DNA of 64,000 bases from Litoribacterium kuwaitense (GTDB taxonomy: Bacteria > Bacillota > Bacilli > Bacillales > DSM-28697), in NCBI RefSeq assembly GCF_011058155.1, contig NZ_JAALFC010000001.1, forward strand, positions 62,001-126,000, written 5' to 3'. Each line of letters opens with the position of its first letter. Positions within the stretch are counted from its first letter, which is position 1. The notes under the pieces are model-generated. The model made no database searches, was not told where the DNA came from, and saw only the letters and a list, made by a program, of their open reading frames with translations. This document shows positions 8,566 through 17,843 of this stretch, piece by piece. A program made the translations under genes and the position numbers.

Positions 8566-9471
8566 ATGAAAGCTATAATGGTTCATCATTACGATGCCTT
8601 TAGTAGAGTGCCTAATCAAGGAAATCCAGCTGGGGTCGTTTTAAACGGCGATCAATTATCTGATCAAGAGATGCAAGAGATCGCTTACGAAGTCGGGTTT
8701 AACGAAACCGCTTTTTCTGTTAAATCTGATGTAGCTGATGTTAGAATACGTTTCTTTACACCAGGACATGAAATGAATTTATGTGGTCATGCTACTATGG
8801 CAACGGTCTATGCTTTAAAAACGAAAGGGCTGCTAGGTCATCAAACGGATTTGACCGTTGAAACGAGGGCGGGAGTTCTACCTATAAAAATAAAATCTCT
8901 TGATGGCGATCTATCTATTACAATGCAACAGGCTGCACCAGAATTTAAAGAATTTAATGGCTCAAAGAAGGAACTAGCTCATTCAATGGGGTTACACGAG
9001 GGCGATATTGAGAGTGAATTACCAATATTGTATGGCAGCACAGGTACTTGGACTTTATTAGTTCCCATTAAAGGCATTGCTGCTTTTGAGAGAATGACAC
9101 CTCGGAATAAGCTTTTCCCTGCGATTTTGCAGGAGATGCCGAAATCATCTGTTCATCCATTTTGTATGGAAACATTTGATTCCGTGGCTGATATGCATGC
9201 CAGACATTTTTCTTCACCATACTCAGGGACGATTGAAGATGCTGTAACCGGTACAGCTTCCGGAGTCATGGGAGCATATTTTGCTAAATACATAAAAGGT
9301 GACACTTTTGAAGACCCTCTAAATCTGATCGTGGAGCAAGGACAAGAAATTCAAAAAGATGGTCGGGTTAAAGTACAGGTTGCTAGAAACAATGAGCAAT
9401 ACAATATTCAAGTGACAGGGAATGCGGTCCATGTTAAAGATTTTGAAGTTCTTTTAAGGAATAAATCATAA
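8566..9471 (+). CDS. PhzF-family isomerase/epimerase
   Basis: A 301-residue protein of the PhzF fold (diaminopimelate-epimerase-like, two mirrored halves). Visible family features are GNPAGVV (~19-25), the catalytic Glu in FNETAF (~47), [17 protein letters not shown] (~62-79) and the second-half motif [15 protein letters not shown]. Family members isomerise small acids; the substrate here cannot be read from sequence, and no phenazine genes are near. GGGGGAAATCAT precedes the ATG. It is the first gene of the segment inserted between holA and rpsT, and appears to be a single-gene unit ending at a hairpin near 9558. Confidence 0.88.
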   Translation: MKAIMVHHYDAFSRVPNQGNPAGVVLNGDQLSDQEMQEIAYEVGFNETAFSVKSDVADVRIRFFTPGHEMNLCGHATMATVYALKTKGLLGHQTDLTVETRAGVLPIKIKSLDGDLSITMQQAAPEFKEFNGSKKELAHSMGLHEGDIESELPILYGSTGTWTLLVPIKGIAAFERMTPRNKLFPAILQEMPKSSVHPFCMETFDSVADMHARHFSSPYSGTIEDAVTGTASGVMGAYFAKYIKGDTFEDPLNLIVEQGQEIQKDGRVKVQVARNNEQYNIQVTGNAVHVKDFEVLLRNKS

Positions 9472-9994
9472 AGTTTTCTTTGACGATAGTTCTTGTTCAA
9501 CAATGGGGCGCAACTGTTGAAGCATAAGCGCGGCAGGGACAAAAATAGCTTTTATCAACGCCAATAGGTGTATCGTGCTGTCGATATGACCTATTGGCGT
9601 CTTTTGGTCTTTTTTTACGTTCTAAGCGTAGCAAAAGACGAGCTTCTTCCTATCTGAAACTTTGTGAATGTGGAGCCTTTATGCGGTGTCACCTTGCTTT
9701 TTTGCAAATGAACAGTCGCCAATTCCGGCAACGAAGGATTTTGGAATTGTCAATACGGACTGTCTACTTTTGTAGGTACAGATAAGTCGCTTGCTTTCGA
9801 TTCAAGGTTGCCATGACAAGGGTAAATCTACAGTAAAATGAGCCCATTTCCATGATGATGTAGCACCTTTTATCCATTTAGAGCACAGTGGGCATGATGT
9901 CTAAAGTGCCATTTGTTTACAAAAAGAAGGAAGAATATTTAAAAAAATCGAACAAAATGAATGAGCATGCGAAAGAGGATAAGGAGAGGATGTG
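9472..9994. other. Gene-free stretch between the isomerase and glycosidase genes
   Basis: I see no convincing gene. A 7-bp inverted repeat (TTCAACA 9496-9502, TGTTGAA 9515-9521) is followed by the terminator at 9558. Bases 9616-9960 contain short open frames without recognisable content or binding sites; they could be decayed DNA. AAGGAG at 9981-9986 belongs to the next gene. Confidence 0.5.
9558..9615 (+). terminator. Terminator with 12-bp perfect stem
   Basis: ACGCCAATAGGT (9558-9569) and ACCTATTGGCGT (9589-9600) are exact complements with a 19-base loop, followed by CTTTTGGTCTTTTTTT. Probably the transcription end of the PhzF-family gene. Confidence 0.75.
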
Positions 9995-12660
9995 ATGATC
10001 ATAAACAATCAAAACAACTGTAAACAAAGTTGCTTGCAAGGGTACTTCATCAGCTTCAGTATCGTCATGTTGTGCATCATTAGTGTATTCAATATCCAGA
10101 AGTATCAGCGGAGGAAGAAATACAAGTTTCGCCAACGCCACACCACCTTGACATAAGGGGAGACGGATTCCCACTGCCCCCAGTCGTTGGTCTTGTAGTC
10201 GATGATGGTGTGGATGAAAGTGCACTCGCTGAAGTTGAACAGATTTTACACGACAGTGATGTCAAAAAAATTGTGCAAACAGGTCCTAATGAATCGCCTC
10301 CGCGCGCGCCCGTAACCATTTGGGTTGGTGAGATTGGGGAGGCTTCATTAGTAAATGAAGCGCTTCGCGAGCTGGACGTTAAAGCGCTTGAACAATTGGA
10401 GAGGGAAGGGTACGTTCTTGTGTCAGGAAAAAATGCGGATGGTCAGAAAATGATCATTCTTGCTGGCAAAGATGACAGAGGTACGTTTTATGCGGCGCAA
10501 TCCTTTAGGCAGCTGATCGAGCACCGTTCAGGAAGGGATTGGGTGCCGGGAGTAGCCATTCAAGATTGGCCAGTAATGCCTATGCGGGGGACAATTGAAG
10601 GTTTCTATGGTGAGCCTTGGTCTCATGAAAAGCGTTTAGATCAAATGCGCTTTTATGGGGAACAAAAGATGAATACGTATGTGTATGCACCGAAAGATGA
10701 TCCTTATCACCGTGACAAATGGCGGGTCCCATATCCAGAAGAAAAATTGGCGGAGTTAGAAGAACTGGTGAATGAAGCCTCTTCACAGCATGTAGACTTC
10801 GTCTTTACGATCTCGCCTGGATTGGACATGTGCTATTCGAGTGAAGAAGATTTTCAAAGGCTCATGGATAAAGCACAAATGATGTGGGAGATCGGCGTAA
10901 CCGACTTTGCTATATTATTTGATGACATTTTTCAAGAGTTGAATTGTGAGACAGATCGAGAACAGTTTGGCGCAAGCCCTAGTCCGGCCGCTGCTGCACA
11001 GGCGCATGTGCTTAATCGCTTTCAGCAAGAGTTTGTTGAAACGCATAAAGGCGCAAGTCCATTGATTACTGTACCAACCGAGTATTATGAAGAGGGGACG
11101 TCACCATATCGCGAGCAGTTCGCGGAGCTCGTTCATCCGGACCTCCTCGTATACTGGACAGGCATTGGCGTAACGACGGACACAATCACTGCGGAAGATG
11201 CTGAGCATATTTCAAACATTTTTCAACATGAGCTCTTGATTTGGGATAACTTCCCTGTAACCGACTTTGCTCGTGACCGAATTTTTCTCGGACCGTTAAC
11301 TGGCCGAGACCCAGATTTGACAGAGCACGGCGTCATCGGTTTAACAGCGAACCCGATGGAGCACGCCGAGGCGTCGAAAATCCCACTGTTTACAGTCGCT
11401 GACTATACGTGGAACCCTGATGATTATCATGCAGAGCGTTCCTGGCAGAATAGCATCGAAGCCTTCGCTGGAGATCATGTAGAGGAAATCATTGCTTTTA
11501 GTGAGAACGCACGCTCGTCACCGCTCAGTGAAGATGAGTCGCCTACACTTACGCCGCTCATTGACGATTTTTGGGAGGAGTTTGCGGTAGGCGAGGCGAC
11601 AAGTGAGGGCGCTGCGATTAAAAAAGAGCTACGGACTTGGCCGGCCGTGTCTGAACATATAAGAACGCAATTTCACAACGACCGATTTTTGCAAGAAGTT
11701 GCGCCGTGGCTAGATAAAATGGCGCACTACGGGGAAAGTGGTCCGATCGCAGTTGATATGCTGATGGCACAACAACGTGGAGATCATGACAAAACGAAAG
11801 CTTACCGCGCAGCATTAGAAGAAGAACTCCGAAATGATTTAACGGAAGTCACCGTCGCTGACGATCGCATCTCTTCAAGAGTGCTAGACGGTATAAATCG
11901 GGAGAGGGGCAGTGCGGAGCTTATCATGTACACCTCCGATTACGGTGAGACAACGCAAACGAATGAGTGGGGGTTTGAAGTGACGGTCGTGGATGGGAAG
12001 GTTACCGCGCTGGGAGGAAACAACTCATCCATTCCAGATGACGGTTATGTGCTCAGCGTTCATTCAGCAGGGGATGGAGATTGGCTTGCAAAGCAGTCAC
12101 TCATCGGCTCGAAAGTAAATATAAGTGAATCGGTTGTCACAATAACGACAGACAAAGGGACATATTTGATACCAAATGCAAAAACATACGCTTATGGCGT
12201 CATAGAGCCCTTTATTGAGCAAGCCATTAAAATGAACGATTTATGGCTTGGCGGTCGGGAGGAAGCGGGACCTTTCTCTACGATGGATGCTTACGATAAC
12301 TACACACTTGATCATATGAATGATGGCGATATCAATACATTATATTGGACCAATGGACCACCTAAAAAAGGAGATTTTATCGGTCTTGACCTTGGGGAAA
12401 GCAAAGTGATTCAGCAAATAGATGTATTTATGGGCTCAACGACCGGATCTGCGCCAAGGCCTAACGATATCATTGAACATGGCGCGATCCAAGTCTCGAC
12501 AGACGGGACGAACTGGAGGGAAATAGCCGAATATAAAAAGCAAACAGATATATCTATCACATTTGATCAACCGATAGAAACACGCTTCATTCGTTTCATC
12601 GTTCGGTCAAATCAAACGAGTTGGGCACAAATTAGAGAGTTTCGCGTTATCGACGAGTAA
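9995..12660 (+). CDS. Secreted GH84 beta-N-acetylglucosaminidase, frame broken in signal peptide
   Basis: A large hydrolase of glycoside hydrolase family 84 (NagJ/hyaluronidase type), which removes N-acetylglucosamine. From 10087 the frame holds the GH84 N-terminal domain, then the catalytic barrel with MRGTIEGFYGEPW, YAPKDDPYHRDKW and FAILFDDI; the two Asp codons at 10921-10926 match the catalytic pair. The last ~120 residues form a discoidin/CBM32-like carbohydrate-binding domain. The ATG at 9995 (AAGGAGAGG upstream) starts a signal peptide in another frame. One extra T at 10088-10089 joins them and gives an Ala-x-Ala-like end, EVSAEE. The gene looks more GC-rich than its neighbours. Confidence 0.85.
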
Positions 12661-12787
12661 GCCATGCTGGCAGTTTTCTACAATACACTTGATATTGTGT
12701 GTAGTGACAAGTGATGTTTACCGTTGTTCGTTGCGATGTATGTTCGCACTAAAAGCTGATGTCATTTGGCTAAGGATTATAAAAATG

Positions 12788-12828
12788 GGGGATTTGCGCA
12801 AGTCAGTACTTGTGCGGATCCCCTTTTT
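12788..12828 (+). terminator. Strong terminator after the glycosidase gene
   Basis: GGGGAT-TT-GCGCAAGT pairs with ACTTGTGC-GG-ATCCCC around CAGT, followed by TTTTT. The intron remnant begins two bases after the T-tract. Confidence 0.9.
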
Positions 12829-12830
12829 GG

Positions 12831-13045
12831 GTGCGCCATGCATGTGGTAAAAGTATACTACAGGCTTGGTAGAAGGAACTGTTAGCGAAAGACAAAGTTG
12901 CTAACATGAGGTCGTGGCTGAAGGAAGTCGGACGCAAACGCCTGAATTGACAAACAGAAGAATTAGACAATATATCTGGGAAACAGTAGAGAAATTCACG
13001 CACAAAAAGAGGAAAATCTAATTTGCTTAAGTAAATTCTCAACAA
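12831..13045 (+). mobile_element. Group IIC intron remnant, copy 1 (5' part only)
   Basis: This begins GTGCGCC directly after a terminator, as class C group II introns do. It shares long blocks with copy 2 at 16926: CAGGCTTGG, GCGAAAGACAA, GGCTGAAGGAAGTCGG, CGCAAAC, CCTGAA and ATTAGACAAT. These correspond in order to domain I of class IIC introns. The similarity fades near 13045, and no domain V or reverse transcriptase frame follows. It is therefore a truncated, immobile relic. The boundary at the 3' side is approximate. Confidence 0.75.
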
Positions 13046-13425
13046 TAGGTAATCTAATAATGATAACGCAACATTTTTTCTAACCGTTTACATTTATTTC
13101 CAATAGAAAAACTAGATCGCTAAATGGTATAAAGCAAGAAATGACAAGCGTTTTATTTTTAGAAAAATGAATCGGACAAATATTTGTTTGAAGTTTATCA
13201 TACTTTTGTCATGGCTTTCCGCTCTATTTTATCCGAAAATCGTTTATAGTAATTATTATGTGAGTTAATGCACTAATTAAGGAAGAAGCTACGATAACGT
13301 CACCATATGTCGGTTGGGCATTCGTGTTTTTTCCTCCTTTATTTTTCTTATACGATAAAGCAAACAATTTTTATACTCTTCTATCGTTAGACAAATGACA
13401 ATTTAGGTGCTGAAGGAGCGTCTCC
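13046..13425. other. AT-rich stretch upstream of cydD
   Basis: I find no gene, intron domain V or clear promoter. A palindromic ACAAATATTTGT sits near 13175 and could be an operator, but it does not match a Rex box well. A short open frame at 13290-13400 has hydrophobic residues but no recognisable family. AAGGAG at 13413-13418 serves cydD. Confidence 0.4.
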
Positions 13426-15161
13426 ATGAATCAGATAAAGAATTATTTATATGAAAATAAACAAAGTGCGATCTATTTGCTGCTGCTTTCCCTTTTCATG
13501 GGCGGTGCCATCATTGTACAGGCATATTTACTCGTCACTATCATTGATGGTGTTTTTTGCGGGAGTGGCGTTTTCAAGAAATCCTTCCGTTAATAGGAGG
13601 ATTATTCTTTGTTTTACTAGCTAGAAGCTTCATTCCTTATTTGAGTGGAAAGATCGGGATACGCCTTGGTACAGCGGCGAAAACCCATTTTCGTAAGCAG
13701 TTGCTGAGCCATTTTGCTAATAACCCAGTCCAAGCTTCTTTAAAAGGACAATCGGGGCAAAAGGTTAGTCTTATGATGGATGCGATTGATGAAGTGGACA
13801 GTTATTTTAGCAGCTATATTCCACAAGTCATTCGCTCGTCTGTTATTCCTCTCATCATTTTAATTGTTGTATTTACGGAACATGTGAATTCTGGCCTCAT
13901 CATGTTGTTTACCTCCCCATTTATTCCGTTGTTCATGGTGATCATTGGTATGCAAACAAAAAAGAAATCGGAAGAGCAAATGGAGGAGCTAGCTGCTTTT
14001 TCTGGTCGATTTTTGGATACGTTGCAAGGGCTTGTTACGTTAAAATTGTTTGGTAAAGCGAAACAACAAAAAAAGGCAATTCAAACGAGCAGTTTACGAT
14101 TTCGAGATGCAACCATGGAGATATTAAAAGTAGCCTTCACTTCTTCGTTTATGCTTGAGCTCATTTCGATGCTAGCCATCGGCTTGGTTGCTTTAGAAGC
14201 GGCCTTACAGCTGATCGTTTTTGACGGAATTTCTTTTTTTACTGCATTTCTAGTTCTCGTTTTGGCACCAGAATATTTTACCTCTCTGCGACAATTAGGC
14301 ACGGCATTTCATAATGGGAAAAGTAGTATGGGCGCAGCTAAAAAAGTAGCAGATGAATTAGCGTTAAATGAAGGTTCTGCTGTTACGTGGGGAGAAAAGC
14401 CACTTTCTAAAACAGCAGGACCTAAAAGTTTAGAACTGCAGCAAGTCACATTTCAGTATGGGGAAGACGCGTTTACGTTACATCCTATAAGTACGACTTT
14501 TGCTCCCAAATCTAAAAACGCCATTGTAGGAAAAACAGGGTCTGGTAAATCAACGCTTTTGCATTTGCTTGCGGGAATTGTCGTGCCAGATGCAGGAAAG
14601 ATATTACTAGGAGGTAATCCATTATCTGCATACAAGGAAGCCGATTGGTTCGCTCAACTGAGTTATATTTCGCAACATCCGTATATATTTGCTGGAACGA
14701 TTGCTGAAAATATTGCCATAGGCAGTCGGGCAACAGCAACACGGGAAGCCATCACACGTGCGGCAGAAGAAGCGGGGCTAGCTGACATGATTATGGCTTT
14801 AGAAGATGGATATGATACCCATGTTGGTGAAGGTGGGAGAGGGCTATCTGGTGGTGAGAAGCAACGTTTAGCTTTAGCAAGAGCTTTTTTAAAACAACCG
14901 GCAATTGTTTTATTTGATGAGCCGACGACTGGGCTTGATTTAAAGACGGAGCGTATTCTTCAGGCTTCCATTCAAAAATTGTCGGAAACAGCAACTATCA
15001 TTACCGTTGCACACCGCCTGCACACGATTAAAGATGCGGATCATATTCTATACCTTGATCAAGGACGGTTAATTGCTGAAGGAACGCATGCACAACTGCT
15101 GCAACATGCAGAGGGCTACCGGAAGATGGTAACCATACAGCGAGGAGGGCTGCAGCGATGA
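13426..15161 (+). pseudogene. cydD: Thiol reductant ABC exporter subunit CydD, frameshifted
   Basis: An inner-membrane half-transporter that with CydC exports cysteine/glutathione and is needed for cytochrome bd assembly. The ATG at 13426 follows AAGGAGCG and starts a first membrane helix (LLLLSLFMGGAIIVQAYLL). The frame breaks at the six-T run 13553-13558; one more T gives IIDGVFLREWRF and runs on to 15161, a total of 578 residues, normal for CydD. Later parts show FSGRFLDTLQGLVTLK, Walker A GKTGSGKST, the LSGGEKQRLALARA signature and Walker B. It overlaps cydC by 4 bp. B. subtilis names the pair cydC-cydD. No cydAB lies nearby. Confidence 0.9.
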
Positions 15162-16879
15162 AAGAATTAACCTCTATCATGCGAATGATGATGAAAGAAA
15201 AAAAAGATATCGTCCTTTCTATCATATTGGGATTTATTGCTGGTTTGGCTGCCGTGCTGTTATTTTCTGCTAGTGGTTATTTAATATCAAAAGCAGCATT
15301 TGCCCCGCCTTTTTACACATTAATGCTTGTCATTGCATCTGTGAAATTATTAAGCTTTATTCGCGCGTTTAGTCGTTATGGTGAGAGATATGTATCTCAT
15401 CGAGGTACGTTTACGATGCTTAGCCAATTGCGGATGGCTTTTTATGAAAAATTAGAGCCATTAGCGCCAGGAATCTTCCAGAAATATCGTAGTGGGGATT
15501 TGCTATCTCGTATTGTCGGTGACGTGGAGAGTTTGCAAAATCTCTTTTTACGTGTTGTGTATCCGCCGATTGTATTGGCGCTCGTATTTATGAGTACCAT
15601 CTTTTTTACAATGTTTTATTCTATCGAAACAGCAGTAATTTTGTTTGGCGGATTTTTACTCACTGCGATCGTGATACCAGCTATTTTTGCGGCACGTCAA
15701 CGGACTATTGATAGTAAGGTACGCTTGAAAAGAGCGGCTCTTTCTACAGAGGTCACGGAATTACTATACGGATTTCGCGATTTGAAGATTTATCAGCAGT
15801 TAGACGATAAAGAAAAGCAGTTACTTCAAGCTTCTGATGCTTACATTACGGAGCAAGAACAAGAAGAAAAGACGACGTTATTTAATCAGTCGTTAAATCA
15901 ATTCGTCTCCTTACTTGTAACAGCAGCCGTATTAGCAGTAGGTGCTTATCTGATTGAGACAGGTGAATTGGACGGAGTTTTTCTTGCTATGCTGATTATG
16001 ATTACGTTAACTGTGTTTGAAGATGCGCCAGCAATGGCTGTGTTCCCGATTCATTTTAACGATAGTCGTCGTTCTGCCAAACGGTTATTTTCCATTATGG
16101 AGCAAAAAGACGGACAGGAACAGGCGCACGTTTCGGTTGCCAAAACGTTAACGATCAATAAGCCACCAGAAATCACATTGGAAAATGTTAGCTTTACATT
16201 TACTGGAGAAGAACGGCGAGCTGTTGAACAGGTAGATGTTCACCTTCCTAGCGGTTCAAAAACAGCACTCGTAGGGGCAAGCGGTTCAGGGAAGTCAACG
16301 CTTATGCAGTTAATGCTTTATTTGGTTACACCGGAGGAAGGAAGGATCATGATAAATGGAATAGAATTAGCGCATGCGGATGAGGAAAGTATTTGGCAAT
16401 TAGCGAATGTTGTTTTACAAGAGAATCATTTCTTTTATGGTACCATTCGCGATAACTTATTGCTGGCTAATGATACTGCTACCGATGAAGAATTACAATC
16501 CATTTTAGCTATTGTGCAATTGGAGCATTTTCATTTAGAGGATAAAGTGTATGAACGAGGAGAAAACTTGTCCGGCGGTGAAAAACAACGACTTGCTATT
16601 GCCCGAGCGATGTTAAAAGGCGGCTCATTTTGGGTATTGGATGAGCCAACATCCTCTTTAGATGCGGTTACAGAGCAAGCCATCTATGAACACTTATTCA
16701 GGCAAACGGCAGATGACACCGTTGTGCTCATTAGTCACCGTTTAGCAGGATTGGAAAAAATGGATCAAATCATTGTCATGGATGAAGGGAAAGTCGTGGA
16801 AGTTGGTACATTTACAGAATTGATGGAAAAACAAGGGTCTTTCTATGAAATGAAGGAATTGGAGAATAATTTGTTGTAA
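15158..16879 (+). CDS. cydC: Thiol reductant ABC exporter subunit CydC
   Basis: The 573-residue partner of CydD in the heterodimeric thiol exporter. The N-terminal membrane domain begins at ~residue 20 and shows the CydC-typical SGYLISKAAFAPPFYTLMLVI and SRYGERYVSHRGTF. The nucleotide-binding domain has Walker A GASGSGKST, signature LSGGEKQRLAIARA and Walker B FWVLDEPTSS. The ATG overlaps the end of cydD (ATGA), indicating translational coupling. A terminator at 16893 ends the two-gene unit. Confidence 0.95.
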   Translation: MKELTSIMRMMMKEKKDIVLSIILGFIAGLAAVLLFSASGYLISKAAFAPPFYTLMLVIASVKLLSFIRAFSRYGERYVSHRGTFTMLSQLRMAFYEKLEPLAPGIFQKYRSGDLLSRIVGDVESLQNLFLRVVYPPIVLALVFMSTIFFTMFYSIETAVILFGGFLLTAIVIPAIFAARQRTIDSKVRLKRAALSTEVTELLYGFRDLKIYQQLDDKEKQLLQASDAYITEQEQEEKTTLFNQSLNQFVSLLVTAAVLAVGAYLIETGELDGVFLAMLIMITLTVFEDAPAMAVFPIHFNDSRRSAKRLFSIMEQKDGQEQAHVSVAKTLTINKPPEITLENVSFTFTGEERRAVEQVDVHLPSGSKTALVGASGSGKSTLMQLMLYLVTPEEGRIMINGIELAHADEESIWQLANVVLQENHFFYGTIRDNLLLANDTATDEELQSILAIVQLEHFHLEDKVYERGENLSGGEKQRLAIARAMLKGGSFWVLDEPTSSLDAVTEQAIYEHLFRQTADDTVVLISHRLAGLEKMDQIIVMDEGKVVEVGTFTELMEKQGSFYEMKELENNLL

Positions 16880-16892
16880 CTCACATAAAAAG

Positions 16893-16925
16893 CATGAAGA
16901 GGTGGCGGCTCTTTCATGGTTTTTT
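16893..16925 (+). terminator. Terminator of cydDC
   Basis: CATGAAGAG (16893-16901) pairs with CTCTTTCATG (16909-16918) with one bulge, followed by six Ts. The second intron remnant starts immediately after the T-tract. Confidence 0.85.
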
Positions 16926-17378
16926 GTTGCGCCCTGCAATGGCGAATACAAGGTGGTGAAAGTCCATTTTCCATTACAGGCTTGGCAGGAAATGTTTGCG
17001 AAAGACAAGGTGGATATTGCGAGATAATGGCTGAAGGAAGTCGGGCGCAAACTCCTGAACCGGCGAACAGAAGCATTAGACAATGAATCTGGAAACAGAG
17101 TGGAGAATCTACGCACGTAGAGGACAATTAATTCGCTTAGGTATCGATAATCATAAAGCTGATGCATGGGCGAATACAAGGAAGGTTACTGGTTCATATC
17201 CAGTAGCTACGTACTTCATCGTTCATGAACAAAAAAAGAACTGGCATCGAGAGGATATAAAGATATCGCTCTACAATACCAGTTCGTACACTCAAACGAT
17301 TGAACCACCGTATACGGAACCGTACGTACGATGGGTTAAGAGGGACGAAAAGTGACTTAACTTTTCCCTCTACTCGAT
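16926..17378 (+). mobile_element. Group IIC intron remnant, copy 2, internally deleted
   Basis: The 5' part (GTTGCGCCC, GGTGGTGAAAGTCC, GGCTGAAGGAAGTCGG) has the layout of class IIC domain I. At 17299-17336 a domain V is readable: GAACCACCGTATACGG, AACC turn, GTACGTACGATGG, with one C-A mismatch in the lower stem. The domain VI hairpin (AGAGGGACGAAAAGT / ACTTTTCCCTCT) and the 3' end CTACTCGAT follow. Between them, bases ~17083-17260 translate as the tail of an intron maturase (RLGIDNHKADAWANTRK). The reverse transcriptase is otherwise gone, so it cannot move by itself. Confidence 0.82.
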
Positions 17379-17418
17379 TCGTCTGTCGGAGAATCACCCT
17401 TGGTAGGGAGGTTGCTCA

Positions 17419-17685
17419 TTATGCAGACAGGCTGTTTAATTGTTTCGCAAGTCGAGATTTATAGCGACCAGCTGTATTTTTATGGATAATGTTGCGTTGC
17501 GCTGCTTTATCCAAATGTTTAACTGCTTCAGCAAAAAGAGTTTTTGCTTGATCAGTGTTTTTCTCAGCAACTGATGCTTCAAACTTTTTCATCGCCGTTC
17601 TCATTGCTGATTTCAAAGCCATGTTTCTTTCATAGCGTTCTGATGTCGTTTTAACACGTTTAATCGCAGATTTAATATTTGGCAT
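17419..17685 (-). CDS. rpsT: 30S ribosomal protein S20
   Basis: An 88-residue primary 16S rRNA-binding protein of the small subunit. The N-terminus [21 protein letters not shown] and the C-terminal [16 protein letters not shown] are the S20 signature. The start at 17685 follows AAGGAGGTGAACGGG, an exceptionally strong site; the longer frame to 17811 lacks one. It is divergent from gpr as in B. subtilis. Confidence 0.97.
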   Translation of the reverse strand: MPNIKSAIKRVKTTSERYERNMALKSAMRTAMKKFEASVAEKNTDQAKTLFAEAVKHLDKAAQRNIIHKNTAGRYKSRLAKQLNSLSA

Positions 17686-17784
17686 CCCGTTCACCTCCTT
17701 ACACACACGGTTTTTCGCCGTGCATAAACCATACGTTATTCTACCAAATGGACACGATCTACGCAATAGAATGTATTTGAGAAA

Positions 17785-17815
17785 TGAATGAATTTCCATT
17801 CTCGCGGACAAACTG
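17785..17815 (+). promoter_or_regulatory. Possible SigG/SigF promoter of gpr
   Basis: TGAATG (17785-17790) and CAAACTG (17809-17815) are 18 bases apart and resemble the forespore consensus TGAATA / CATACTA. Forespore expression is known for gpr in Bacillus; the match is only partial. Confidence 0.45.
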
Positions 17816-17843
17816 TTTATAAAAATGGATGGGGGAATTGACT

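Noticed and set aside
9594-9785. 63-codon frame after the PhzF gene
   Set aside because: Begins inside a terminator stem, has no binding site and an Arg/Cys-rich composition unlike a real protein.
10580-12000. Long minus-strand open frames inside the glycosidase gene
   Set aside because: They mirror a clear GH84 coding frame and lack binding sites or family content.
13170-13190. Palindrome ACAAATATTTGT as a Rex operator for cydDC
   Set aside because: It lacks the TTGTGA-N-TCACAA arms; similarity is too low.
17083-17355. 90-codon frame ending EPPYTEPYVRW
   Set aside because: It is the translation of intron maturase debris and domain V, not a functional gene.
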